Shown here one piece after another: positions 17,649 through 26,215 of a DNA stretch of 64,000 bases. The notes beneath the pieces were generated by a model. It had not been told where the DNA came from. It ran no database searches and saw only the letters and a program-made list of their open reading frames with translations. The DNA is from Treponema primitia ZAS-2 (GTDB taxonomy: Bacteria; Spirochaetota; Spirochaetia; Treponematales; Breznakiellaceae): the NCBI RefSeq assembly GCF_000214375.1, contig NC_015578.1:2666001-2730000 (forward strand). The letters run 5' to 3'. The translations under genes were made by a program, and so were the position numbers. The first letter of the stretch is position 1. Each line of letters begins with the position of its first letter.

Positions 17649-20153
17649 TCAGTACGTGTCGCCCACACTGAGAATTTCCACCTTGCCCTTGAGGGTTTCC
17701 GCAGTATAACTATCCTTCAGATCCGATTTTAGAACCAGAATCTCCCGCCCTTCACTATTTACAATATCGAAGTAGTTATCCTGAAAGACCACATCCTCAC
17801 CCGAAATTTTAAGCTGCACAAACCGGCAGAAAGTATCGGCCTTTAACCTTATAACAAAGGCATCCCCGGTTTCGATCAGGTCCAGGGTATACCGGGGCCG
17901 CTTGAAAGAAAAAGCTTTGGGAGCAGCAAAAAAGGCGGTCTGCCGGGAAACAACCCTGCGATCAATCAGTAATTCTGCTTCAACAAAAACACTCCGCTCC
18001 AGCTCCGCCGTATTGACCAGTTCCGCATAGTCCCTGGCAAACACCTCAGCGGCGCTGAGGGCAGGAATCCCAACCTGTACTTCGTCGGATGCCAAAGCCC
18101 GGAAATCCCGATCCCGCAGGGTAAGCCGCACCAGGCCGTTTACAGCCTCCGGGGTTTCGTTGTGGGTAAAGAGGCGTATATTTTTCACTTCGTTAAAGAT
18201 ACTCACCATCAGGGGGGCAAAAAAACGCCGCGCGCCATAATGAAGGGCTTTCCAGCGGCCGTAATAATCAATACTGGCCCAGGAGATCACCGGCCAGCAA
18301 TCGTTGAGCTGCCAGTAGATAGCGCCCATGCAGCGGCCCCGGTAACGCCGCCAATGTTCCACCCCGTACTGGATACTTTCCATCTGTAATATCTGGGAAA
18401 TATACACCAGGGAAGCAAAGTCCTTAGGATACCGGTAGGTCTCGGAGATATAGTAAAGAATTTTGCCATTACCACTGGGGCATTTTTGGTGGGCTTCCAT
18501 TACCGGAGAAAAGAGGTTGTGGTCTTCGGGGGCAGAAAAAGAAGCGATAGTATCCAGCTCGGGAAGGGCCTCAAAACCGAATTCCGAACAGTACCGGAAG
18601 TAATGCTTGCGGTACTCGGCAAAGGACTTAAGGCCGTGCCATACTTCCCAGTAGTGCACATCACCCCGGTCATCGGCATTGGGTTCATCAAAGCTGCCCC
18701 CCGAAGAGGGAGAAGCCAGCCAGTAGAATGTGTTTGGGTCCGTCTCCCGGGCCAATTGAGGCAGCAGTACTTCAAACAATTTGATGTAATCCGCCTTAAC
18801 TGCCTTGGGATGATCCCTTACCGTTTCCCAGTCAACCCAGGCTACTTCCATTTCGTTATTACCGCACCAGAGGCCCAGGGAGGCATGGTGACGGATACGC
18901 CTGATATTCTGCCGTACCTCTTCCGCTACATTGGCGGTAAAATCTTCGGTGAACACATAAATATTACATGCAAACATCAGATCCTGCCAGACCACAAGGC
19001 CCAGCTCATCGCAAAGATCATAGAAAAAATCATCCGGATAGTATCCGCCGCCCCACACACGGATAGTGTTGAAATTCGCCTTAACGCAGTCTTCCAGAAG
19101 CTTTCGGGTACGGTCCGCATTTACCCGCGGAATAATACTGTCTTCGGGGATATAGTCTGCCCCCATGGAGAAGACCTTTAGCCCATTCACCATAAGGGCA
19201 AATTCTCTGCCCCACTGGTCCGCTTCGGTACTGATAGTCATGGTCCGCAATCCTATTTTGCAGCGGTATATATCAAGAGGGGAACCAGGGTCTTCCGATC
19301 CGGGGCTTAAGAGTTCCAGTTCCACCCCATAGAGGGGATGGGCGCCCAAACCGTTGGGCCACCAAAGCTGAGGATTTTCTATGGTAATGCTAAAAGTGTT
19401 TTCATCAAGATCAAGATCCACCTGCTGCTCTATCAGCGATCCTGAGGGCGGACTTATCCTAATCCTTCCGCAGAGGCGGCGATCTTCCGCCCAGAAATGC
19501 CGGCGATCCGGGGTATCGATCCGTACCTTAAGCCGAAGATCGACCCTTCCCTTCTCATGTTTCTGGGTAATGTACACATCACCAATCCGCGCAGTACCGG
19601 AGGCTTCCAAAAAAATACTCCGCCAGATTCCGACGTCCGGCAGCTGGGGACCCCAGTCCCAGCCAAACTGGCTGTGGGCTTTACGGAGATATCCCGAACC
19701 GGCCATATTCCCAAGATTAACATAGGTAATATTCCCGTTTTCAAACGCCTGCCTGATAAAAGCATTGGGAGAATGAAAACGGATCATAATTTCGTTTTCC
19801 CCTTTTTTAAGCAGAGACTTTACGCCGAAACGCCAGGCACGGTGCATATTGTTCACCGAAGCTATTTTCTGCCCATTCAGGATTATATCCCCCAGGGTGT
19901 CCAGGCCGAGGCATACCAGATCCACCGTATCTTCCGCAAGCAATTCTTCAGCAACCGTAAAACTACGGCGATATTCAAATTCCTTCTCAAATAGAGAAGT
20001 TATGTTTTTTTCGTTCTCCCCATAATAGGGATCCGGCAGCAATCCTGCCTTAGTATACGCCTCCAGCACACTCCCGGGGATCATGACAGAAAGTTCTTTA
20101 TCTGTCCCCGCCTCCCGTAAATGCCATTCGCCATCCAATAAATATTTTTGCAC
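17649..20153 (-). CDS. GH2 beta-mannosidase
   Basis: An 834-residue enzyme releasing mannose from the non-reducing end of beta-mannosides. The layout is GH2 sugar-binding domain (residues 1-180, with the SQFGWDWGPQLPDVGIW stretch typical of beta-mannosidases), immunoglobulin-like domain, then the TIM barrel from about 300. Acid/base Glu434 in CGNNEM, nucleophile Glu524 in CSEFGF, and later YWQLNDCWP, all characteristic of the beta-mannosidase branch. There is no signal peptide. It starts at GTG 20153 behind AAAGGAT, four bases after the permease gene. It is the clearest substrate clue for this operon: beta-mannosides taken up and hydrolysed inside. Confidence 0.92.
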   Translation of the reverse strand: MQKYLLDGEWHLREAGTDKELSVMIPGSVLEAYTKAGLLPDPYYGENEKNITSLFEKEFEYRRSFTVAEELLAEDTVDLVCLGLDTLGDIILNGQKIASVNNMHRAWRFGVKSLLKKGENEIMIRFHSPNAFIRQAFENGNITYVNLGNMAGSGYLRKAHSQFGWDWGPQLPDVGIWRSIFLEASGTARIGDVYITQKHEKGRVDLRLKVRIDTPDRRHFWAEDRRLCGRIRISPPSGSLIEQQVDLDLDENTFSITIENPQLWWPNGLGAHPLYGVELELLSPGSEDPGSPLDIYRCKIGLRTMTISTEADQWGREFALMVNGLKVFSMGADYIPEDSIIPRVNADRTRKLLEDCVKANFNTIRVWGGGYYPDDFFYDLCDELGLVVWQDLMFACNIYVFTEDFTANVAEEVRQNIRRIRHHASLGLWCGNNEMEVAWVDWETVRDHPKAVKADYIKLFEVLLPQLARETDPNTFYWLASPSSGGSFDEPNADDRGDVHYWEVWHGLKSFAEYRKHYFRYCSEFGFEALPELDTIASFSAPEDHNLFSPVMEAHQKCPSGNGKILYYISETYRYPKDFASLVYISQILQMESIQYGVEHWRRYRGRCMGAIYWQLNDCWPVISWASIDYYGRWKALHYGARRFFAPLMVSIFNEVKNIRLFTHNETPEAVNGLVRLTLRDRDFRALASDEVQVGIPALSAAEVFARDYAELVNTAELERSVFVEAELLIDRRVVSRQTAFFAAPKAFSFKRPRYTLDLIETGDAFVIRLKADTFCRFVQLKISGEDVVFQDNYFDIVNSEGREILVLKSDLKDSYTAETLKGKVEILSVGDTY

Positions 20154-20156
20154 AAG

Positions 20157-20996
20157 CTATCCTTTTACCGCACCTGCCGCGACACCCTTGGTTATCTGTC
20201 TACGGAAGATAAGATAGAACAGGAGCATGGGGATCAAGCCGATAACCAGAGCGGAAAACTGCTTGCCGTAATCCGAAGCCAGGGCGCCGGAGAAACGCCC
20301 AACCCCCACAGGAATTGATTTAATAGTATCGCTGGCAGCAAGGATATTGATCAGCATAAATTCGTTCCAGGTTCCGGTAAAGGTCAGAATCCCCACGGTC
20401 ATTGCCACCGGGGCAGACATGGGAAAAATGATAAAGAAAAAAGTTTTGAGATACCCGGTACCGTCCAGCCGAGCCGATTCAATAAGCGCTTCTGGAATAT
20501 GGCGGATATACTCAGTACTCAGGTATACCCCCATGGGAAGACCTATGCCGATATAGGGAATAAGTATTCCCAGCCTGGTATCGTAGAGATGCACCGTATT
20601 TACCATAAGGAAGAGGGGCACCATAATAGACTGGAGGGTGATAAGGATACCAACGATAAACATTCCGTGGAGCAATGGAGTTGCCTTGTTTTTGATTTTT
20701 GCAAAGGCAAAACCCGCCATAAACCCAAAAACAACTACCCCCATAACAGTAACGATGGTATAAAATAAACTGTTTAGCAACAACATGCCGAATTTACCAA
20801 GCTTCCAGGCATAGGGGTAATTACCAGGAAACCACAACTTGGGAAGGGCAAGCTTACTGGTAGTAAGATATTCCTGAGTGGTCTTAAAGGATTGTATTAC
20901 CAGCCACAGAATGGGATATATCGCCAACACGGTAAAAATAAACATTACCAGATAGATCAAAATCTTGACGCCCCAGGGGCTTTTTCGTACATCCAT
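20157..20996 (-). CDS. sugar ABC transporter permease (MalG type)
   Basis: A 279-residue inner-membrane permease. It has a first membrane helix at residues 13-35, the EAA-type loop ESARLDGTGYLKTFFFIIFP near 170-190, and a GVAAGAVKG tail like the 12.7-kb permease. AAAGGAG precedes its ATG. Second permease of the minus-strand importer; the two permease genes are three bases apart. Confidence 0.93.
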   Translation of the reverse strand: MDVRKSPWGVKILIYLVMFIFTVLAIYPILWLVIQSFKTTQEYLTTSKLALPKLWFPGNYPYAWKLGKFGMLLLNSLFYTIVTVMGVVVFGFMAGFAFAKIKNKATPLLHGMFIVGILITLQSIMVPLFLMVNTVHLYDTRLGILIPYIGIGLPMGVYLSTEYIRHIPEALIESARLDGTGYLKTFFFIIFPMSAPVAMTVGILTFTGTWNEFMLINILAASDTIKSIPVGVGRFSGALASDYGKQFSALVIGLIPMLLFYLIFRRQITKGVAAGAVKG

Positions 20997-20999
20997 GAC

Positions 21000-21899
21000 C
21001 TACTCCTTTCCGCCGAAGCGTTTTTCCATACCCTGGGTAAGGCCTATCAGAATAAAACTGATAATCACCATTACTGTTGAGATGGCATTTGCCAGAGGAT
21101 AATTCGGTGCGCCCACAAAAGCTTTACTGTACATATAGAGGGAAAGCACACTGGTTTGCTTTGCCGGCCCACCGCCGGTCATAACAAACAAAAGATCAAA
21201 GGATTTCAGGGAACCGGAAATCGCCAGGATAGCGCAGGTAACAATAACCCCTGAAAGAGCCGGCAGCAGGATATACCACAGAGTCTGGGCTTCGCTGGCG
21301 CCGTCGATCTTGGCCGCCTCAATGACGGATGTATCAATCCGCTGCAGGTTTGCCAGGAAGATGATCACATACATTCCGGTATACATCCAAAGCATCACCA
21401 CCAACACGGGAATCATGGGGTGATTACTCAGGGTGAATTCCGCTGCAGGGTTTAGCTTTCTCAGAAGTTCCATGTATACGCTGTCCTGGTTCAGATAAAA
21501 GCTCTTAAACAAAATACCGATGATAACCGGAGAAATAACATTGGGCAGGTAAATCATGGTTTGAAAAAAATCAACACCCTTTACCAGGCGGCGGGATAAA
21601 ATATAAGCCAGGCCAAAACCCAGGGGAATCTGCCCGAACACGGATATGAGCACAATAAAAAGATTATTCTTCAGGGCAAGGTAAAAATCAGGGTCCTGAA
21701 ATATTCTGAGGTAACTGGAAAATCCCGTAAAGACAAGCTTGGGGTTGCCGAAGATCTTACCGCCATTATAGTTGGTCAGGCTTAACCCTATGGAAAATAT
21801 GGTCGGAAAGGCCATAACAGAAAAATATATTAGCGCTGCAGGCACAACCAGAATAAGATAAGCCTTCCACTGTTCTCTTTTGGCGCTTATTTTGTACAT
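21000..21899 (-). CDS. sugar ABC transporter permease (MalF type)
   Basis: A 299-residue permease with an initial membrane helix (residues 12-36) and the EAAKIDGASEAQTLWYILLP docking loop near 200-220. I start it at ATG 21899 because AAGGAG lies just upstream; an in-frame ATG at 21989 would add 30 Arg/Cys-rich residues read through an intercistronic hairpin and is not credible. It forms a heterodimer with the following permease. Confidence 0.93.
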   Translation of the reverse strand: MYKISAKREQWKAYLILVVPAALIYFSVMAFPTIFSIGLSLTNYNGGKIFGNPKLVFTGFSSYLRIFQDPDFYLALKNNLFIVLISVFGQIPLGFGLAYILSRRLVKGVDFFQTMIYLPNVISPVIIGILFKSFYLNQDSVYMELLRKLNPAAEFTLSNHPMIPVLVVMLWMYTGMYVIIFLANLQRIDTSVIEAAKIDGASEAQTLWYILLPALSGVIVTCAILAISGSLKSFDLLFVMTGGGPAKQTSVLSLYMYSKAFVGAPNYPLANAISTVMVIISFILIGLTQGMEKRFGGKE

Positions 21900-21919
21900 C
21901 AGCTTTCTCCTTACAAAAA

Positions 21920-21972
21920 GAGGCTGTTCGTACTCTGCCGCAGACCTGCGGCGAAAACACGGACAGCCCCTC
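21920..21972 (-). terminator. intercistronic terminator-like hairpin after the second binding-protein gene
   Basis: On the minus strand an outer stem (21959-21972 with 21920-21931, one bulge and one G-U) encloses an inner GC stem (GCCGCAG/CTGCGGC around 21937-21952) and is followed by TTTTTG. It lies between the binding-protein stop and the permease ribosome-binding site. It should let part of the transcripts end here, as in the 11.75-kb operon. Confidence 0.65.
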
Positions 21973-21995
21973 CTCTTCGATCTATGCAACCCTCG

Positions 21996-23345
21996 CTATT
22001 GGCTTGCCTTCCAGGTATCAAAGGCCCGCTGAGCTGCCTCGGCAACCTGCCGGGGTGTCCTGGTTCCCGCACCGATCTGCTGTAAGCCATCGTTGATAGG
22101 AGTATAGACATCGCTGTGGAAAGCGCCGTCAATAACCACCGTACCGGTGGTATACTGGGTACCCAGAGCGCCGCCGCCCTTCTGCATGGGTTCCAGGGCG
22201 AGGGATCCGGTATCAATGTCCGTCCGGGTCGGGGTAACGGTACCGCCGGTCTCAAGAAGCCAGGACTGGACTTCTTTGCCCGAAAGCCACTTTATCAGCC
22301 GCCATGCCGCATCTTCCTTAGCAGAGCCCGCAGGAATATTGGCGTTCATGCCCCAGCCGGTGCCAAGGATGGTGGAGGTAGATTTATTAAGCTTTGCGCC
22401 GGAAATATCGGGGAATACGGTTATATCAATACTGTTCTGCCGCGCGGGGCTAATCAGGGCCTGCCCGGTGGATTTATCGGTGATAAAGGCGGCAATACGC
22501 CAGTCGCCATCGATAAGATAGGCGCCCTTGTTGGTGGAAAACTGCCCAATAACACTACCGTAGTCAGTAGTAAGGGTCGCCTTGGTAAGGACCCCGTCAT
22601 CATACATGGTCTTGATAAACTCCAGGGCTGACACAAAATCACTGTCCGTGAATTTCGCCTGCCCCGAAAGTATCTTCTTTTCCCAGCCCTCGCCGCCGAA
22701 ACGGCCCGCCACCAGGGAGAAGAAACAGGACTGCATAACCCAAGTATCCTGCTGGGCTATTAAAACAGTATCATAGCCCTTGGCCCGGAGCACAGGGACC
22801 TGTGCCTTGAGTTCCGCATAGGTCTTGGCCGGGCTAAGACCCGCATCCTTCAGAACTTCGTTATTGACATAGAAGGTATGGCTTGAGGTGATAGCCCGGG
22901 GAAGGATACCAATGTACCCTGCTCCCTGAGCAGTGGGATCAAGAGATGCCGGCACATAGATTGAGGCAAGCCCATCTCTCTGAATAAGGGGGGCCAGATC
23001 CTTCAATAAATGCTGGGTATGGAGGGTTGAGGACCTTCCCGATGGCCATGCATATACCACATCCGGCAGCTGTCCCGCCGCCGCATAGGCCTCGACCTTG
23101 TTATGGAAGGGTTCGTTAAACAGATCTTCCCGGATTAGTTTGATATCCGGATTCGCCTTCTCAAAGGCCTCCCATACCGTAGGGATCTCATCGGCAGCGC
23201 TGGCGGCGGTCATATCATAATAATTTAATACCCGTAGCTCAACCTGGCCCCCGTTTTGACTATCCTTTTTACCCGTACAGGCAACACAGAGTATTACCAA
23301 TACCGAGGCAAAAGAAATTAATAAAAAACGTTTTAGATTTTTCAC
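21996..23345 (-). CDS. sugar ABC transporter substrate-binding lipoprotein
   Basis: A 449-residue family 1 binding protein. The lipoprotein signal has a core LLISFASVLVILC and lipobox CVAC (Cys about residue 23). The mature part shows the LRVLNYYDM first strand, an AYAAAGQLPDVVYAWPSG segment and a WRLIKWLSGKEVQSWL helix typical of sugar SBPs. It starts at GTG 23345 behind AGGAGG. First gene of the minus-strand beta-mannosidase operon, with its own promoter at 23377-23404. It differs strongly from the 10.4-kb SBP, so the two importers probably take different oligosaccharides. Confidence 0.93.
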   Translation of the reverse strand: MKNLKRFLLISFASVLVILCVACTGKKDSQNGGQVELRVLNYYDMTAASAADEIPTVWEAFEKANPDIKLIREDLFNEPFHNKVEAYAAAGQLPDVVYAWPSGRSSTLHTQHLLKDLAPLIQRDGLASIYVPASLDPTAQGAGYIGILPRAITSSHTFYVNNEVLKDAGLSPAKTYAELKAQVPVLRAKGYDTVLIAQQDTWVMQSCFFSLVAGRFGGEGWEKKILSGQAKFTDSDFVSALEFIKTMYDDGVLTKATLTTDYGSVIGQFSTNKGAYLIDGDWRIAAFITDKSTGQALISPARQNSIDITVFPDISGAKLNKSTSTILGTGWGMNANIPAGSAKEDAAWRLIKWLSGKEVQSWLLETGGTVTPTRTDIDTGSLALEPMQKGGGALGTQYTTGTVVIDGAFHSDVYTPINDGLQQIGAGTRTPRQVAEAAQRAFDTWKASQ

Positions 23346-23376
23346 TCATCCTCCTAAAAAATAAGCATTTTATAAA

Positions 23377-23404
23377 AGTATATTCTGAATTTCTGTCTTG
23401 TCAA
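23377..23404 (-). promoter_or_regulatory. sigma-70 promoter of the beta-mannosidase operon
   Basis: On the minus strand, TTGACA (23404-23399) and TATACT (23382-23377) with a 16-base spacer, close to consensus. The -35 box overlaps that of a plus-strand promoter for the GH94 gene. Confidence 0.8.
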
Positions 23405-23426
23405 TATACACTAATAATTCGATAAT
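23398..23426 (+). promoter_or_regulatory. probable promoter of the GH94 gene
   Basis: TTGTCA (23398-23403) and GATAAT (23421-23426) with a 17-base spacer. It shares its -35 bases with the opposite promoter. A near-palindrome ATAATTCGATAATTAT spans the -10 box and may be an operator. Confidence 0.5.
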
Positions 23427-23479
23427 TATATTTACCTCTTTTAAATGAAACACTGTACGATAAGGGTAAGGAGCCTGGC

Positions 23480-26044
23480 ATGCGATATGGACATTTTGAC
23501 GAACAACATCGGGAATATGTGATTGATCGGGTGGATGTACCTGTCTCCTGGACCAATTATATCGGCCTGCGGGACCTCTGCGGTGTGTTTAACCATACCG
23601 CCGGGGGCTATCTTTTCTATAAAACCCCGGAATATCACCGGATTACCCGGTTCAGGCCCAATGGTGTGCCTATGGACCGCCCCGGCCACTATATTTATGT
23701 CCGGGATGACGATACTGGGGAATACTGGACCCTCTCCTGGCAGCCGGTGGGTAAAAAATTCGCCCTCCCCTTAGGAGATCCTTCAGGGGACCCCTCCGAG
23801 GCCCCTTCTACCGCCGCAGTACCCGGCCCTGACGAGGCGGTATACACCTGCCGGCACGGCCTCTCCTACAGCACCTACCAGTGCCAATACCAGGGTATCT
23901 CCGGGGAGCAGACCCTTTTTATTCCCCTGGACGACCCGGCTGAACTCTGGGATCTACGGCTAACCAACAATTCCCCCCGGAAACGGAAGCTCAGTATCTT
24001 CGGCTATGCGGAATTTTCCTTCCACCACATCGAATTTGATAACCAGAATTTTCAGATGAGCCTCTATTCATCGGGCTCTTCATACCAGGATGGAATCATC
24101 GAAGTAGAGCTCTTCTACGAGGACGGGGGGTTCCAGTTTTTCACCCTGGCTGATAATGCAGCAGGGTCCGATGAGGCAGACTCCTACGACTGTCTCCGGG
24201 ACCGCTTCATTGGCCCCTACCGCAGCGAGTCAAATCCCCTGGCGGTGGAGCGGGGTTACTGTTCCGGTTCCAGCGAACTTGGGGGAAACCACTGCGGAGC
24301 CCTACAACGAAAGATCACCCTGGAACCGGGGGAAGCCTATCGGACGATTTTCATTTTGGGCGAAGGCAGCCGGAAGACAGGGGCAGCGATCCGGAAAAAA
24401 TACCGGGACTTTAAGGCTGTGGACGCCGCCTTTGCCGCTATAGGAAAGTTCTGGACAGAAAAACTGGAAAAGCTCCAGGTTTCCACCCCCAATGCGGGGA
24501 TGAACGCCATGCTCAATACCTGGAATCTCTACCAGGCGGAAATTAATGTTATGTTCTCCCGCTTCGCTTCCTTTATCGAAGTGGGCGGCCGTACCGGCCT
24601 TGGGTACCGGGACACCGCTCAGGATTCCATGTGCGTCCCCCACTCCAACCCGGAAAAATGCCGGGAGCGGATCATCCAACTCCTCCGGGGTTTGACTTCC
24701 CAAGGTTACGGCCTCCACCTTTTCAGGCCCGAATGGTTTGATGAACAGCCAAAGCCCGCTTTCAAGTCCCCCACGGTGGTACCGACCCCGGACAAGAATA
24801 GCATAGTCCACGGCCTAAAGGATGCCTGCGCCGATGATGCCCTCTGGCTCATACCCTCTATTACGGAATACATCAAGGAAACCGGGGACTTTGGCTTTAC
24901 CGATGAAGTCTATACCTACGCCGACGGATCATCCGTGCCCAGCGGCGGGCCCGCAGATCCCGGGAGTGTGTATGAACACATGAAACGTATCCTTGACTTC
25001 TCTGCGAAACAGGTGGGGGAACATGGAATCTGCCTGGGCCTCCGGGCAGACTGGAACGACTGCCTTAACCTGGGAGGCGGCGAGAGCGCCATGGTTTCCT
25101 TCCTCCATCATTGGGCTCTCAGCAATTTTATTGATCTGGCCCAACGACTCGGTAGAAAAGCTGATGTGGAGAAATATTCCGCCATGAAGGAGCAGGTCAG
25201 GGCGGTATGCGAAAGGGAACTGTGGAACGGGTCCTGGTACACCCGGGGCATTACCGCCACAGGCAGAAAAATCGGCGTAAGCGAAAATACCGAAGGCCGG
25301 GTATTTATGGAGTCCAACACCTGGGCGGTCCTCTCGGGCGCCGCGGACCTCAAAAGGGGACAGGCAGCCATGGACGCAGTGGATCAGTATCTCTACACTC
25401 CCTACGGCCTCAAGCTCTGTGATCCAGCATATTCAGCGCCGGATGATGAAATTGGTTTTATAACCCGGGTTTATAAGGGAGTCAAGGAAAACGCCGCCAT
25501 CTTCAGCCATCCCAATCCCTGGGCCTGGGCTGCGGAGGCAATCCTCGGCCGGGGGGATCGGGCCGTCAAATTTTACAACGCCCTCTGTCCCTATTTTCAG
25601 AATGACAAAATTGAAATCCGGGAAGCGGAACCCTACTCATATTGCCAATTTATCATGGGCCCGGATCACAGCGGCTATGGCCGGGCCCGGCACCCCTTCA
25701 TGACCGGTTCTGCCGGCTGGAGCTACTTCGCCGCCACCCGGTACATTCTGGGCATACAGCCCGGTTTCGACACCCTGGCAATCGATCCCTGCATCCCCCC
25801 GGACTGGAAGGGCTTTACGGCCCACCGGATCTGGCGCAACGCAAGCTACGAAATTACCGTGGAGAACCCCCATGGGGTGAGCAAGGGCATAAAGGAATGC
25901 TGGCATAACGGAACCCTGCTGCCCGGAACAGGCGCAACTTGCAACGCCGACTTTAGTCGAACAGTTCCCCGCGCAGGAAGCGCAATGGCGATCCCCGTCC
26001 AGCCCCAGGGCAGCGTGAACCGCATACGGGCAGTAATGGGCTGA
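23480..26044 (+). CDS. GH94 disaccharide phosphorylase, closest by motif to N,N'-diacetylchitobiose phosphorylase
   Basis: An 854-residue cytoplasmic phosphorylase that splits a beta-1,4 disaccharide with phosphate into a sugar 1-phosphate and a free sugar. N-terminal MRYGHFDEQHREYVI and RPGHYIYVRDDDTG, then EVGGRTGLGYRDTAQDS, RADWNDCLNLGGGESAM (catalytic Asp region, residues about 524-527) and FSHPNPWAW. As recalled from the characterised enzymes, GGRTGLGYRDTAQD and NLGGGESAM follow the Vibrio chitobiose phosphorylase more than the cellobiose phosphorylases, whose equivalent reads GIGRGMGFRDSNQD. Substrate could still be cellobiose-like. An AAGGAG precedes the ATG. Divergent from the beta-mannosidase operon. 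Confidence 0.85.
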   Translation: MRYGHFDEQHREYVIDRVDVPVSWTNYIGLRDLCGVFNHTAGGYLFYKTPEYHRITRFRPNGVPMDRPGHYIYVRDDDTGEYWTLSWQPVGKKFALPLGDPSGDPSEAPSTAAVPGPDEAVYTCRHGLSYSTYQCQYQGISGEQTLFIPLDDPAELWDLRLTNNSPRKRKLSIFGYAEFSFHHIEFDNQNFQMSLYSSGSSYQDGIIEVELFYEDGGFQFFTLADNAAGSDEADSYDCLRDRFIGPYRSESNPLAVERGYCSGSSELGGNHCGALQRKITLEPGEAYRTIFILGEGSRKTGAAIRKKYRDFKAVDAAFAAIGKFWTEKLEKLQVSTPNAGMNAMLNTWNLYQAEINVMFSRFASFIEVGGRTGLGYRDTAQDSMCVPHSNPEKCRERIIQLLRGLTSQGYGLHLFRPEWFDEQPKPAFKSPTVVPTPDKNSIVHGLKDACADDALWLIPSITEYIKETGDFGFTDEVYTYADGSSVPSGGPADPGSVYEHMKRILDFSAKQVGEHGICLGLRADWNDCLNLGGGESAMVSFLHHWALSNFIDLAQRLGRKADVEKYSAMKEQVRAVCERELWNGSWYTRGITATGRKIGVSENTEGRVFMESNTWAVLSGAADLKRGQAAMDAVDQYLYTPYGLKLCDPAYSAPDDEIGFITRVYKGVKENAAIFSHPNPWAWAAEAILGRGDRAVKFYNALCPYFQNDKIEIREAEPYSYCQFIMGPDHSGYGRARHPFMTGSAGWSYFAATRYILGIQPGFDTLAIDPCIPPDWKGFTAHRIWRNASYEITVENPHGVSKGIKECWHNGTLLPGTGATCNADFSRTVPRAGSAMAIPVQPQGSVNRIRAVMG

Positions 26045-26061
26045 GGGCGGGGCCCAAAGAA

Positions 26062-26198
26062 CCCGCTTTCGCGGGGGAAATGGCGCATATATCCGTTAAC
26101 ACGCTCATCGAATCGTGGACAATTTTATGATTATTTAGATACTGTCTATGTTTGAAAGAAGGGAGGCTGTCCTTTCGTTTGGGACAGCCCCCTTTTTT
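26062..26198. terminator. terminator region between convergent GH94 and esterase genes
   Basis: CCCGC-TTTC-GCGGG at 26062-26075 is a short hairpin 17 bases after the GH94 stop. A second stem, GGCTGTCC (26165-26172) with GGACAGCC (26182-26189), is followed on the plus strand by TTTTTT and can end transcription of the GH94 gene. The rest of the 170-bp gap shows no gene. Confidence 0.7.
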
Positions 26199-26215
26199 GG
26201 GATTAAGCCAAATGG

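Noticed and set aside
21900-21989. 30-residue N-terminal extension of the 21.0-kb permease
   Set aside because: It runs through the intercistronic hairpin and bypasses a good AAGGAG at the ATG 21899.
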